Shown here: positions 47,691 through 57,830 of the stretch, piece by piece | How the letters are laid out: every line of letters starts with the position of its first letter | Position numbering within the stretch: the stretch's first letter is position 1 | NCBI RefSeq assembly: GCF_011386835.1 | Contig: NC_088800.1 | Location: forward strand, 82,462,981-82,526,980 | Direction: 5' to 3' | DNA: 64,000 nt | Source: Chrysemys picta bellii | Taxonomy: Eukaryota > Chordata > Testudines > Emydidae | Program-made: the position numbers and the translations under genes | Notes under the pieces: generated by a model | Seen by the model: the letters and a program-made list of their open reading frames with translations, nothing else | The model's database searches: none | What the model was told of the DNA's origin: nothing

Positions 47691-47990
47691 TAAGGGCTGC
47701 TCTACACTGGGGAGGGGGGTCGATGTAAGATAGGCAACTTCAGCTACGGGAATAGCGTAGCTGAAGTCGACGCATCTTATTTCGACTTACCTCGGGTCCT
47801 CACGGCGCGGGATTGATGGCCACGGCTCCCCCGTTGACTCCGCTACCGCCGCTCACCCTGGTGGAGTTCTGGAGTCGACGGGAACGCATTCGGGGATCGA
47901 TATATCACGTCTAGACGAGTCGCGATAGATCAATCCCCGATAGATCGATTACTACCTGCCGATTCGGCAGGTAGTCTGGACGTACCCTAA
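47691..47990. mobile_element. 294-bp MITE with TAA target duplication
   Basis: The body is 47694-47987, flanked by TAA on both sides. The ends are GGGCTGCTCTACACTG and, reversed, GGGTACGTCCAGACTA, a weak inverted repeat. It shares the AACTTCAGCTACGGGAATAGC...GTAGCTGAAGTCGACG palindrome, the GGGGATCGAT segment and the GCCGATTCGGCAGGTAGT segment with the copy at 18542-18841. Three-base TAA targets favour PIF/Harbinger. No transposase is encoded. Confidence 0.75.
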
Positions 47991-48129
47991 GGGTGGAATG
48001 TTACTCTTTTAGACTTATCCTTTTGCCATAATACCTTTGAAAGCAGTGAGTTGAGGTGTATGGCGAATGCAGGACCAAGCTTCTACTCCTTACAACATAT
48101 TCCTCACAGTTTGTCCTTCCAAGCTGTCG

Positions 48130-48270
48130 TCATGTTCTGGGCTCATGAGCATGGACACATTCAGCATTATTATTAATCGTGTTTAATATTAATCGTGCCG
48201 AAGGACCAGCCAAGAATGAGGCACTGCACCAAGGAGTTTACTAGAGCATTGCAAAAAACATCTAGAGGCA
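48130..48270. repeat. Copy 1 of a ~140-170 bp duplicated segment
   Basis: Starts CATGTTCTGGGCTCATGAGC and continues through ATTCAGCATTATTATTAATCG to CTAGAGCATTGCAAAAAACAT. The same series of words occurs in the same orientation at 49875-50045. The central part resembles a reversed SINE tail, so this may be two copies of one SINE subfamily or a local duplication. Confidence 0.65.
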
Positions 48271-48544
48271 TTCTAACAAAACACATTTTTAAAGAATAAA
48301 AAAAAAAGTCTTTCAAACTGTATTTTTTATTTGCACACATTGTCAGGCTGGGCAGTAGGGGCTTCTGGGTGCTATTCTCACATCAGCCAGTGACTCATCA
48401 GAGGGAACTGGAAGGACTATGTCTTATGCTTCAAAGCTGCAAACCCTTTTGCGTACGAATAGTCACTATGGAGCCGTAAGCTCCAGTTTTCGAAACACTT
48501 ATGCATTTGAGTAGTTCTACTGATTTCAATGAATTTCAGGTACT

Positions 48545-48800
48545 TAGTCTGAGAGAACTTTTGGACAGAGACCGTCTTTCCATTACATATGTGCAAAGTG
48601 CCTCACATAATGGGGCTCCAATCCCTGATTAGGAACCCCAAGTGTGATCACAACACAAATAGCTACTAACAACAGTAAGTGCCTGCAGGATTGGGGTTTC
48701 AGTATCTTAGTTTCTCCAGCTGCAAAATGGATATAATATTGACCTATCTGGCACAGTGAGGCTAAATTAACATTTTAATGCTGTTTGAAATCTTTGTACA
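48545..48800. mobile_element. CORE-SINE remnants
   Basis: GTGCAAAGTGCCTCACATAATGGGGC (about 48591) is a diverged form of the tail block TGTACAGCGCCTAGCACAATGGGG. Further on, CTTAGTTTCTCCAGCTGCAAAATGGA (about 48707) and ATAATATTGACC match the MIR-type core. The reversed order relative to a normal copy (tail before core) suggests two adjacent insertions or a rearranged one. Confidence 0.55.
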
Positions 48801-48870
48801 AACATGCTGGAGAAATATAATAAGAGGCAGAATTGTGAATTTAGGTGGTAGGGATTTTTTGGGATATTAC

Positions 48871-49275
48871 TAGGGTGGCCAGGTGCCCAGTTTTCGACCG
48901 GAAAGTCCAGTTGAAAAGGGGACCTGACAGTGTCTGGTCAGATCTACCGACTGGACACCTAAAGTCCAATCACTGTGAGTGGGGGAGGCTCCAGATCATC
49001 ACCAGCTCCAGCCCCTACTCAACCGTGGTAGCCACCTACATTCATCGGGTGGCTGCAGCTCCCAGCCCGGGCTCTGCAGGCAAGTCTCTCCTGACCCAGG
49101 TGCGGGAGTGAGGGGTGGAAGGGGAAAAGCAGTAAGCGATGGGGAGGAGGTGGGGAAGAGGAGTGGCTGGAGGTGGGGCCTTAGGGGAAAAGGTGGCGCA
49201 GAGGTGGGGCAGGGGAAGTTCTAGCACTCCTGCTGGAGTGACCGGTTTTTAAATACGACCAAGTTGGCAACTCTA
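48871..49275. mobile_element. 405-bp hAT MITE
   Basis: The ends are TAGGGTGGCCAGGTGCC and, reversed, TAGAGTTGCCAACTTGG. The flanking 8-mers GATATTAC (48863-48870) and AATATTAC (49276-49283) agree at 7 of 8 positions. Its body matches the element at 35573-35971 from end to end. Non-coding. Confidence 0.92.
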
Positions 49276-49283
49276 AATATTAC

Positions 49284-49870
49284 ATAATATAAAGCTCTCA
49301 AACAGAAAATGATACAAAATTACTATATATGTATGTATACTTCTGTGTTAAATACGTTTTCACAAAAATGCACAATTACTTTTAGTCCCACAGTCTAGTT
49401 ACCCAAATGAAAGCCATAAATTCAAGCATCTCATTTTTCTTCTCTTTTGTGTAACTTTGTGAGTATGCAAAATATTACAATTTAAATAACAAGCAGATTT
49501 TTTTTTAAAAAGGGACTAGTCATATTTGAAAAAAATATAGAATTATTCCATATGATTTGCCTTTTCTGAAGGGAAAAACATCTCAACTGTCTAGAATCTA
49601 ACTTCTCAGCAAATTGTATATTTTGGGGGTGAAGGACAGTATATATTAGATGCCTGTCTGATGTATTGATTTAATAAAGTTTCTCTTTTTTTTATCCTTG
49701 TATTTGTTGCCATAGATACAAGCTGCTGAGAAGGTATAAAAAAAAATCACATGTACATAACAATTTATGAAGATTCTTCTTTATTGCTCTTGGCTGCCTA
49801 GGGCCCAATTAAATAGGTTTCCAAAAGATTTCTACGGAAGGTGATTCCCTAATCACTCTGAAAGATATGT
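49284..49870. other. AT-rich sequence, no gene recognised
   Basis: Composition is AT-rich with TATATATGTATGTATAC near 49324 and T runs near 49500 and 49686. No exon or named repeat. Confidence 0.4.
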
Positions 49871-49874
49871 ACCA

Positions 49875-50045
49875 TCATGTTCTGGGCTCATTGGCATGGA
49901 CAGATTCAGCATTACTATTAATCGTCTTTAATATTACAGTCATACCTGAGGGCCAGCCAAGAAGGAGACACCGCACAAAGAAGAATAGACGGCCTCTGCC
50001 CCAAAGAGCTTACCAGAGCATTGCAAGAAAATCCAGAGGCAAGCT
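49875..50045. repeat. Copy 2 of the duplicated segment
   Basis: Begins CATGTTCTGGGCTCATTGGC and includes ATTCAGCATTACTATTAATCG and CCAGCCAAGAAGGAGACACCGC, ending CCAGAGCATTGCAAGAAAATC. Compared with 48130-48270 it has an extra piece, GGCCTCTGCCCCAAAGAGC, which looks like a reversed SINE tail. Confidence 0.65.
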
Positions 50046-50225
50046 CAAAAGGATGCTCGTTTCCCTCTCTTCCGCAAGTTAATAATTGCTGCATCTTTGT
50101 ATTAAAGTTTGCTCCATGCTAATGATCGAATAGCAAGGATTTAAAAACAAAACACACACCACCCCTTGCTTGCTTTATTGCATCGTTTATGATTGAATGT
50201 TCCTGACCCAAAACAGCCAGCTGCC

Positions 50226-50650
50226 TTGTCTACACCAGTGGGGGTGTGTAGGGTGCAGTGAAAAAGCAGGCTGCGTCCAGTCAATGTGGCAGTGAATAGC
50301 GCCAGCCTTTCCCCACTGCCTTCCCCCTGCCAGAGCTTTTCCCTCTGGCGGGGAAAGGCTTTGGCAGCTCCTAGTGGCCGGACAAGAAATTTCCCCTTTC
50401 CCCGTTGCCTCCCCTCTGCCAGAGCCTTCAGCAGCACCGCTAAAACCAGCATTGCTAAAACCAGCAATGTAGATATGAGAGGCATGGCTTGGGCGTGTAG
50501 AGAGCTGGGTGGGGTACATACCCTCACGGTCTAACATGTCTTTACTTGCCTAAGCAATGCCTCACCATCCACACTGCTCTTTATACCCGTGCTAGGGGGA
50601 CATGCAACGTATGTAATCTACATGCCACCATATGTGTGGACATAACCTCA
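50226..50650. mobile_element. Probable MITE with TTGTCTACAC-type end
   Basis: The left edge reads CCTTGTCTACACCAGTGGGG. The right edge, reversed, reads GAGGTTATGTCCACACATA. These are weakly related to the TGGTCTACACT termini of other MITEs here. The interior is GC-rich and holds CTGCCAGAGCTTTTCCC / GGGGAAAGGCTTTGGCAG, roughly palindromic. Frames through it on the minus strand are compositional. Confidence 0.5.
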
Positions 50651-50984
50651 GAGGACTGCTGATCCACTGGAAATAAGCAGCACTGTGCTTCGAACTAGAT
50701 GCATTGTCCACATCTATCTTGGTTTGCTGAGAAAATATAAAGGACTGGAAAACACTTTTTTTTTCTTATTAATTAAGAGAAGCGGGTGTAGAGTGGGGAA
50801 AAGTGACCTAAAATGCACCTTCCATTGTCTTTTTTTAATAGAGTAACTCCGAAATTCCATTTGCTTCTTGATTAACAGCTTATGATGCTCTAGCTGTGCA
50901 AGACATGGAGTCGGATGCTGACCTGCCCAGAGGAATTTATAATCCAAATAACTCACCATTTATAATAGTGCTTTTCATCTTGAA

Positions 50985-51115
50985 AGCCATTTATTAGCTG
51001 ATAGAGGTAGGCCTCTGTTACCCCCACTCTGCAGATCTGGAAACCAAGGCAAAAAAATGTAATGGCTCCTACAAAAGCACGCAGGGACCCCATCCCGGTG
51101 CTGGGAAATTAGTGC
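50985..51115. mobile_element. MIR-like remnant
   Basis: CCCCCACTCTGCAGATCTGGAAACCAAGGCA, AATGGCTCCTAC and CACGCAGGGACCCC follow the MIR core order, heavily diverged. Confidence 0.45.
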
Positions 51116-51189
51116 TATGGATAATATCAATAGTGTATTAGGCATTTAACGGGGAAGATAAGTTCCTTGCCATGAGGATATAGCGATAT

Positions 51190-51425
51190 GAGGCCCTGAT
51201 CCTGCAAAGACTGACTTGCATACTTCATTTGCTTGACAAAGCCCTGACTGGGATGATTTAGTTGGTGTTGGTCCTGCTTTGAGCAGGAGGTGGGACTAGA
51301 TGACCTCCATGAGGTCTCTTCCAACCCTGATCTTCTATGATTCTATGATTTGCAGCACTTTGAATTCAAAAGGGACTATTCGGGTGCTTAAAATTAAGCA
51401 TTTTTGCAGGATGGGGACCTAGGAC
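51190..51425. repeat. Dispersed palindromic repeat split by a CR1 tail
   Basis: The left part has GGCCCTGATCCTGCAAAGACTG. The right part has GGGTGCTTAAAATTAAGCATTTTTGCAGGATGGGG, the reverse-complement partner of the left part. The CR1 fragment at 51238-51350 lies between them, so the CR1 inserted into an older foldback repeat. Confidence 0.65.
51238..51350 (+). mobile_element. CR1 LINE 3' end with intact octamer repeats
   Basis: Reads AAGCCCTGACTGGGATGATTTAG, CTGCTTTGAGCAGGAGGTGGG, GACTAGATGACCTCCATGAGG and CTTCTATGATTCTATGATT. The two terminal octamers are intact, so the 3' end is precise. Only about 110 bases are present. Confidence 0.93.
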
Positions 51426-51439
51426 TGGCTTTCAGTCTT

Positions 51440-52730
51440 GTGCTCTGACCACCAACTTATTTGTCACCTTTCTTTATTTTACCCACATCCTGATCCCAAG
51501 CCCTTTCCCTCGCTCCCCTCAAAACCAGCCCTTTACAAAGATGCATGTCGGAACCACTTGATTTTCTTGCCGTAGCACAACTGCGAATACCGTCAGCTCA
51601 GAAACAAGCCTCCGGCTCACACAGTGCAAGCTGGACGCAGTCAACGAGATGTCTTATTTCTCCCCGCCCCAGCAACCGTTCTTCACTGACAACGTCTCCA
51701 GCAGAGATGATGAAATCCACTACCCCTTGGTATTATTTGTTAGAAATCCCTTGCTGGGATTGAAACTTGCTGCATCAGAGAGCAGACGGGTCAGCGCATG
51801 AGAAGCAGCGGGCAGCTAAGCACATTCATCCAACTCACTTATCACCTCTAGCACTAGGGTCTGGATTTTCCCAAGGAGGGGTACTAACAAAACACTCATC
51901 CAATACATTGTGTATTCAAATCCAGGGGCAGAAGCCCCGATGCCACAAAACACTTCAGCACATGCTTAACCTTAATCATCAGGTTTACATGGTTCACTGC
52001 ACTGAGGCCAGAAAGAGACATTAAAACAATAAACAAAACAACAGTTCTTCAGTTGTGTCAATATTTGCAGGGAATGGGCACCCTTAAAATACAATTTTGT
52101 CAGCAATGATGCAGACAACGAATGCAGAACACGTGAAGTAGGCCTTGGTGTTTTCCTGGCTGCCGTCAGGGAGGGACATGAGTTCAAATATTTGTATTTT
52201 AGTGTAGAGCCCACATATTTATAGGCATGCAGTTACCACAGGGAGATTTAGCACAAGACATAGGGCTTGTCAATACAAATGGAAAGTCTATTGGCAAGTG
52301 ACATCGTAGCCTTCTACAATTGAAAAAAGCACGGACTCGCATTGACAGATATTGCACCTAAGCCAGCAGCTCCCATTTTAATAATAATCACGTCCTCACT
52401 AACTGTGCAGTGGTAGAACTCATTCAGGTCCCTCAAAACGGCATAAAAATATCCCTCTATGAATTCCTTCAGCAACTGTCCATTAGTTTGAACAAATGTA
52501 GTAACCTGCGTGTTTGACCAAGCTTGGTTAATGCTAGCTTGTTTAGTGGCATACAGTAAGGTTCTCTTTCCCTTCAGGGTTCCTAATCACGTTCCTGGAG
52601 GTCACGGTTGACTTACTTCGTGCCTGGCTGGAATGAAACCTGGAAATAATCTGCTGCTAAAATACAAATATCGTGAGAATGGCTAGGCCGCTGGGGTGCA
52701 AAGACCACTGCCTATCAAATGGAGCAATAT
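51440..52730. other. No gene recognised
   Basis: A short copy of the CACATGCTTAACCTTAATC dispersed repeat lies at 51930-51990. The remaining sequence has no named repeat or credible exon. Confidence 0.4.
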
Positions 52731-52734
52731 TATC

Positions 52735-52918
52735 TCATGGTTTCCTTGTACTCCTCTGTCTGTACCCATGTGTTGTCTCTTGCCTTGTACTTAAATTGTA
52801 GGCTCCTTGGGACAGGGAGTGTCTTTTTGTTCTATGTTTGCAGAGCACCTAGAACAATGGGCTCCTAGTCCACGACTAGAGCTCCTAGGAACTACGATAA
52901 TACAAATAATAAAAAAGA
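52735..52918 (+). mobile_element. SINE 3' region (CORE-SINE-like tail)
   Basis: CTGTCTGTACCCATGTGTTGTC, TTAAATTGTAGGCTCCTTGGG, GTTTGCAGAGCACCTAGAACAATGGG and the AATACAAATAATAAAAAA tail match the copies at 1740-1930 and 19866-20170. No tRNA-like head is recognised upstream. Confidence 0.8.
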
Positions 52919-54189
52919 ACAGAGTTAACCAATCCCCTAATGGTCTTTCAAGTGCTCCTTTCTCTTCAAACACATCCTGTCTCAGTATCAGAAACCAGGG
53001 GACATATTAAAATTTACAATAATGAGGTGAATCACTTAAGCCCTCAATATAAGGATTTAAGCAGTTTATAGGCTTTGTACTGGCTCTTTCTCCAGTGGCA
53101 AATTTTACCCTATGTACCTAAATATGGATGTAAATCATGCTAACAAATTATGCAATTGTGTACATAAACTGGCGGTGGTCACATGGGCCACTGCAAAGAT
53201 ACTGTTCATTTAGAATATATAATTGCAAAATCACAAATATGATTGCGTATTATTATAAGGGTGCATATTTTTGAGATAAGAATTTCCAGACGTTATTAAG
53301 TCTTCTAGATATTTTTGAAGAACTCACTCTTAGCCTTTAACCAAAAACTACCAAGGAATAGGGAACATGGACACAAAACTATTTCAGTCAAAGGTCATTG
53401 CCTCGAATGTTTAACTACAACTATATAAATGCATTTAATTTCATCCAGTTTTCTTGCAAATTGTTAAATTTTAATTTCAATTTGGAGGGGCGGAATCTGG
53501 TTGAATTTTAATTTAAAAGATTACTGACACAATTAAAAAGAAAACCTTGGCAGCTTGAATCTCCACAGGTACCTTTGGCCATAGGTAATTTTCAAAAAAG
53601 AACTGGTGAAAATGGCATTGTTTCTCTTTATTATTTTCATTTTTCTTACTGGAGGTTTTCCAGTGGGCAGAAAAGTAGCATTTGCTCATTGAGCCAGGAG
53701 AGAGAGAGGGTGCATGAGTGCACGGACATGTGCAAAATTCCCTTTCAAAAAAAGATGTGTGGCATTTTTAACCACAATATGAATGCCCATATTCATAAAA
53801 GGGCACTGAAGCCCATGTAGCTAATTGCACAAATCTGTCAACGAGGCCAATTTAGTTACAAAACAATTAAACTCTAACAGACGGCAGGTTATGATTATGA
53901 ATCATTGTGGGCTACTGCCGGCTAGCAATGTACACACACAAACCTTAATAAGGAGGTTAGTTCAAAATTGCTAGTTTTCTGATGAAAATTCCTCAGAATA
54001 TGGAAGGAAGGGAAAATAAAAGATTTACTACACTCCCATAGCGCCCAAGAGACAACAGACCTGCTCTAACATTCTGGACTTTGTGGGTAATCTTTGGGGA
54101 CTTTTATCGAAAACTAAATAAGTCCTTGGAATTCTTCCTGATGTCTGTACTTGAAAAGATTTCATGGATTGGCACCGTGAAACATTAAC
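52919..54189. other. No gene recognised
   Basis: AT-rich sequence with ATTTTAATTTCAATTTGG-like words near 53460-53520. No exon or named repeat. Confidence 0.4.
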
Positions 54190-54560
54190 TAGCACTTTTC
54201 TGAAGTGGTTTTATTTAGCGTCTTAAACTGAAGATTTTCTAATGCTTCACATATGCTTAACCTAATTAAGTCCACTGCTGAATGAAATTTATCTTCATCG
54301 GTGTTGCATTGCCATCATATTATTTCTCCTTTTAGGGAAAAACAAACAAGGAATTATTGAGATTGATCTGACTGGTGCTGTCCACTTTCATGCATTGGAG
54401 TTCATAGATTTTATCCACTGTTGGAAACACTCACATCCAGATCGGTTTGTTTAATTATTGTGCCACTATAATTATACCTTTAAAGTTATCTCTCGTACAA
54501 TTGTAATTTTACAGAACATTAATTAAAGTGCTTGGGCATCCAACATAATAGCCTTGACTA
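54190..54560. other. AT-rich repeat-free segment, possible conserved non-coding element
   Basis: No repeat recognised. It includes TTTAATTATTGTGCC near 54450 and CATTAATTAAAG near 54518, plus balanced complex words. It ends about 370 bases before the Penelope tail insertion. Evidence is compositional only. Confidence 0.25.
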
Positions 54561-54931
54561 ATTTTTATTCTCATCCACCTTCCAAATCCACTGCCCAAGA
54601 GGATTCAAGACGCAAGTTAACAATTACATTTAAATCCACTGACACAAAGAGGAAAAGAAACTTTCAGCTTTGCCTAATGCAATGTTTAATGAGCACTCAG
54701 GAGGAAAGGCACAAAACTTATTCACTTCACGAGCACCCAGCTCTGCCCAAGTCTGCTCAGACTTCTGCAAGTTACTGGCTCACAACAGGTCTGCTAGGGG
54801 TTTAACAAAATCGTTAGCATAGTCACTTCCAGACTAATAACTCGATAGCCATCCTTACGCACAGTAGGTAAGAATATGCAAGTATCAGGATCGGTGTTTA
54901 GGCTCTGAAACATGAGTCTTCTAAATGGTGT

Positions 54932-55177
54932 CATTCTTATGTGAAAAGAAGAACAGGAGGACTTGTGGCACCTTAGAGACTAACAAATTTATTAGAGCAT
55001 AAGCTTTCGTGGACTACAGCCCACTTCTTCGGATGCATATAGAAGAAGTGGGCTATAGTCCACGAAAGCTTATGCTCTAATAAATTTGTTAGTCTCTAAG
55101 GTGCCACAAGTCCTCCTGTTCTTCTTTTTGCGGATACAGACTAACACGGCTGCTACTCTGAAACCATTCTTATGTGA
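54932..55177 (+). mobile_element. Penelope-like tail inserted as a head-to-head palindrome
   Basis: The body is 54945-55164, flanked by the exact 13-bp repeat CATTCTTATGTGA at 54932-54944 and 55165-55177. The left arm (about 54945-55030) is the reverse complement of the Penelope tail from AGAAGTGGGCT to CTCCTGTTCTTCTTT. The right arm (about 55042-55127) is the same block in normal orientation, nearly identical, followed by the 3' terminal piece TTGCGGATACAGACTAACAC to CTCTGAAAC that is not repeated in the left arm. No coding sequence remains. The single target duplication shows the whole palindrome inserted as one unit. Confidence 0.92.
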
Positions 55178-56350
55178 GCATTTTAACGTGTTAATTACAT
55201 GTCAACATTTACTGCTGCTTTTCGCTAAGGATAAAGCAAAGTTATGCAGTGAAATCTGTTTTGAAGGACCAGCAAAACCCAGACACACAGCAGACATGGT
55301 GTAATTAAAGGGCAAACCAACATGTGCATGTGGTCAGAGCGTGAGTTTAACATCTTACTGGGTTTCAGCCATGAACCAATAATGAGACACAGGACACTGG
55401 ATAGGAGTGGTAGAATGATGCTAGAGCACAAGGGGTTTGTGGAAGAGAATTAGTATGATAGTGGAAAGGAACTGTGTCTCTCTTTTATAGCCATAGCCCT
55501 CAATGAAGACCCTAAACAACCAAAAGGCAGCTCTGCCCGGTATTTCAGTTGTTAGGGACTGGATTACGATGACTCACCCTTTAGCAAAAGCTTAGGCAGA
55601 GAGGGTAGAGGGAGGAGGGAATAGGGACATTTCCAAACATGGCAATGTTTGTTTTAAATTCAGCCTGAAGTAGATATTCTGGAAGATCTATAGAAAATAT
55701 TTTCTCGTAATTAAGCTCACTAGCTACTGGAGGTCACCAACAGTGCATGGAAATACAGCTGGAAATGCTACAAAGCGTGACAGTGAAAAGAAAATCCCTG
55801 AAAGGCTTTCATTTATGGGTCATTGGCGTCCTCTGTAATTCAAGGGAGTGTCACTGTTTTACCTGTATTGGAGTGGTTGCTCATTTACAATATGAGAGGC
55901 AACTATAAGGCAGAGAGGTAATCCACTCCAGTCTTCTTAACCACGTCAGGGTATTTCCATGTTAAGTGCCATTTAAATAAAACACTTCTAAAACCACAGA
56001 GCAAGTTCAACTATCGACTTCTGCATCCACATTCAGGGCCCAATCTTGCAGTCCATATCACCACGGCCTTCAATCACTGTGGACAAGAATAACCTCTCTT
56101 TGTGTGCTTTACAATGAGTAAGGCTTATAGAATCAGACCCTTAGCTTCCAAGTCATTTGCAGGAATGTGTAATACCTATGTAAGTAGTTACGGTATGTGG
56201 CAAGCTGAAGCTATGTCTTTACCACAGAAGTAGAGTATAATAGCTTCAGAACACACATTTTTATCCTACAACCTAAACTTTTCTATTCAGCCAGGATTCT
56301 GCAAACTCGTTAATTCCCCAAGTGATCTTATTGTAACTTTTTTCTCTGTG
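55178..56350. other. No gene recognised
   Basis: No named repeat or exon. GGGCCCAATCTTGCAGTCC near 56037 weakly resembles the dispersed GATCCTGCAAA repeat. Confidence 0.4.
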
Positions 56351-56405
56351 TGGTAGCCGTGTTAGTCTGTATCAGCAAAAAGAACAAGGAGTACTTGTGG
56401 CACCC
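56348..56405 (-). mobile_element. Penelope-like tail fragment
   Basis: The minus strand reads GGTGCCACAAGTACTCC, TTGTTCTTTTTGCTGATACAG and ACTAACACGGCTACCACAC, the last 55 or so bases of the Penelope tail. It is in the opposite orientation to the other copies and has diverged at the very end. No target duplication is evident. Confidence 0.85.
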
Positions 56406-57375
56406 TGATCACCCATTCCTCGTATTAAGGACTTAATATCAGAGAAAATATAGACATATGGACACTTGGGGTACACTCAGTGAAACGGCATAAAAGTTGT
56501 CCTCCTTGTATGGAACATGGCTACAAACAGCTCGGAAGGATGGGCCTTCAGCAAAAAGCCTTTCAACTGACATAATCCATCTTGTTATATTTGAACCCAG
56601 CAGAGAAGGAGATTGAGACAGACAGAGAGAGCTGGGAGTGCGCAGACAATTAAAGGAACAGGACATCATACATCCCCTCAAAACTACCTTACTATATATG
56701 AGTTATTGCCTTTCCTACTGGGCCAGTTGGTAAACTGGAAAGCCAGCACTGAACATCAGCCAGCATAAAACTATTAGTATCCCCTTCCTGATCACACATA
56801 CAATGGGACTCAGAATGCAATTTCTAAAAGACAGGAGCAAGGGCAAGTTTGTGGAGAGGAGGAAATGGGGAAGCATGAGAGAGTTTAATTAAGAAATTAA
56901 TCCTCTGGGTGCAGCTCTGGGGTACTGGGTGGGAAACCATTGTATCTTATATCTGTTTTCAACTGTTTCAATCAACAGCCTGACCCTACAGTGCAAAAAC
57001 ATAATGCAAGTGTATCAAAATATGCCAACAGCACGGGACATTTTTTGCCTAAGGATAAGCCCTGCATAAGTAATGACTGTTACATCCCGAGGTGGAACTG
57101 ATCATATTTCACATGCACACAGATCTGAAGAGACACATATACATATATAAGAGACGTTTCCGAGATTCTGCAGTCAGCCTTCTTTCTACCATCAGAACAA
57201 ATCAATAAGTAGGCATGGCCGGAATCATGAACCACAATATTGCATCTAGCAATACCTTAACTAGAAGCAGGCCCGACAGGAGATGGAGTTCAAGGAATCC
57301 ACCACCGTAATAAACCTATGTACCGAATGCGTTACATATAGACATCATTATTGACAGCTAAGTCTCACTTTTTTT
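56406..57375. other. No gene recognised
   Basis: No named repeat, exon or RNA gene. Confidence 0.4.
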
Positions 57376-57379
57376 TTTT

Positions 57380-57830
57380 TTAAATGGATTTCTATGACAA
57401 AGTCACTTAATAAGGATATTGTAATTTGTGTAATTACATTGCAACTACACTGTGTTACTTGTAATTACTAATTCATATAAACAGAAAGTTCACTGCACGA
57501 CTGAGAATAATTACGTCAATGCAATTTAATTAGTACACCTGGATTTTAATGATCTATTTAATAAGTAGTACAGCAAAAGGATCCTATCAAATAGTTCCTT
57601 AATGCAGCTCTGGTTATTTGCATGGTTGGTAAACGTAGCATGAAAAGCAAAGCTGTAGCGTATTTACCTTGTAATTGTAACCACATATTGATTATAGAAC
57701 CCTTGCTATGGAATATGATCAGGTAGGAAATAATGCAGCTTTGGGGACAGAAAGGAGGAGTTTGGTTCAAGAAACAGCCTCTACGTCTGAGTTGGGTGAT
57801 ATTCACCTTCACCTATCTATCAGAAGTAGG
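57380..57830. other. AT-rich repeat-free segment, possible conserved non-coding element
   Basis: After a T run at 57370-57382, this stretch has three TAATTA cores (57431-57436, 57462-57467 and 57527-57532) and an ATTTGCAT octamer (57616-57623). These are homeodomain and POU-type binding words. No transposon is recognisable. Clustering of such sites is suggestive of a developmental enhancer but is also expected by chance in AT-rich DNA. Confidence 0.3.

Noticed and set aside
54945..55127. Inverted repeat as a CRISPR, terminator or assembly-only artefact
   Set aside because: The exact 13-bp target duplication and match to Penelope tails explain it as an insertion. There are no spaced repeats of CRISPR type anywhere in the window.
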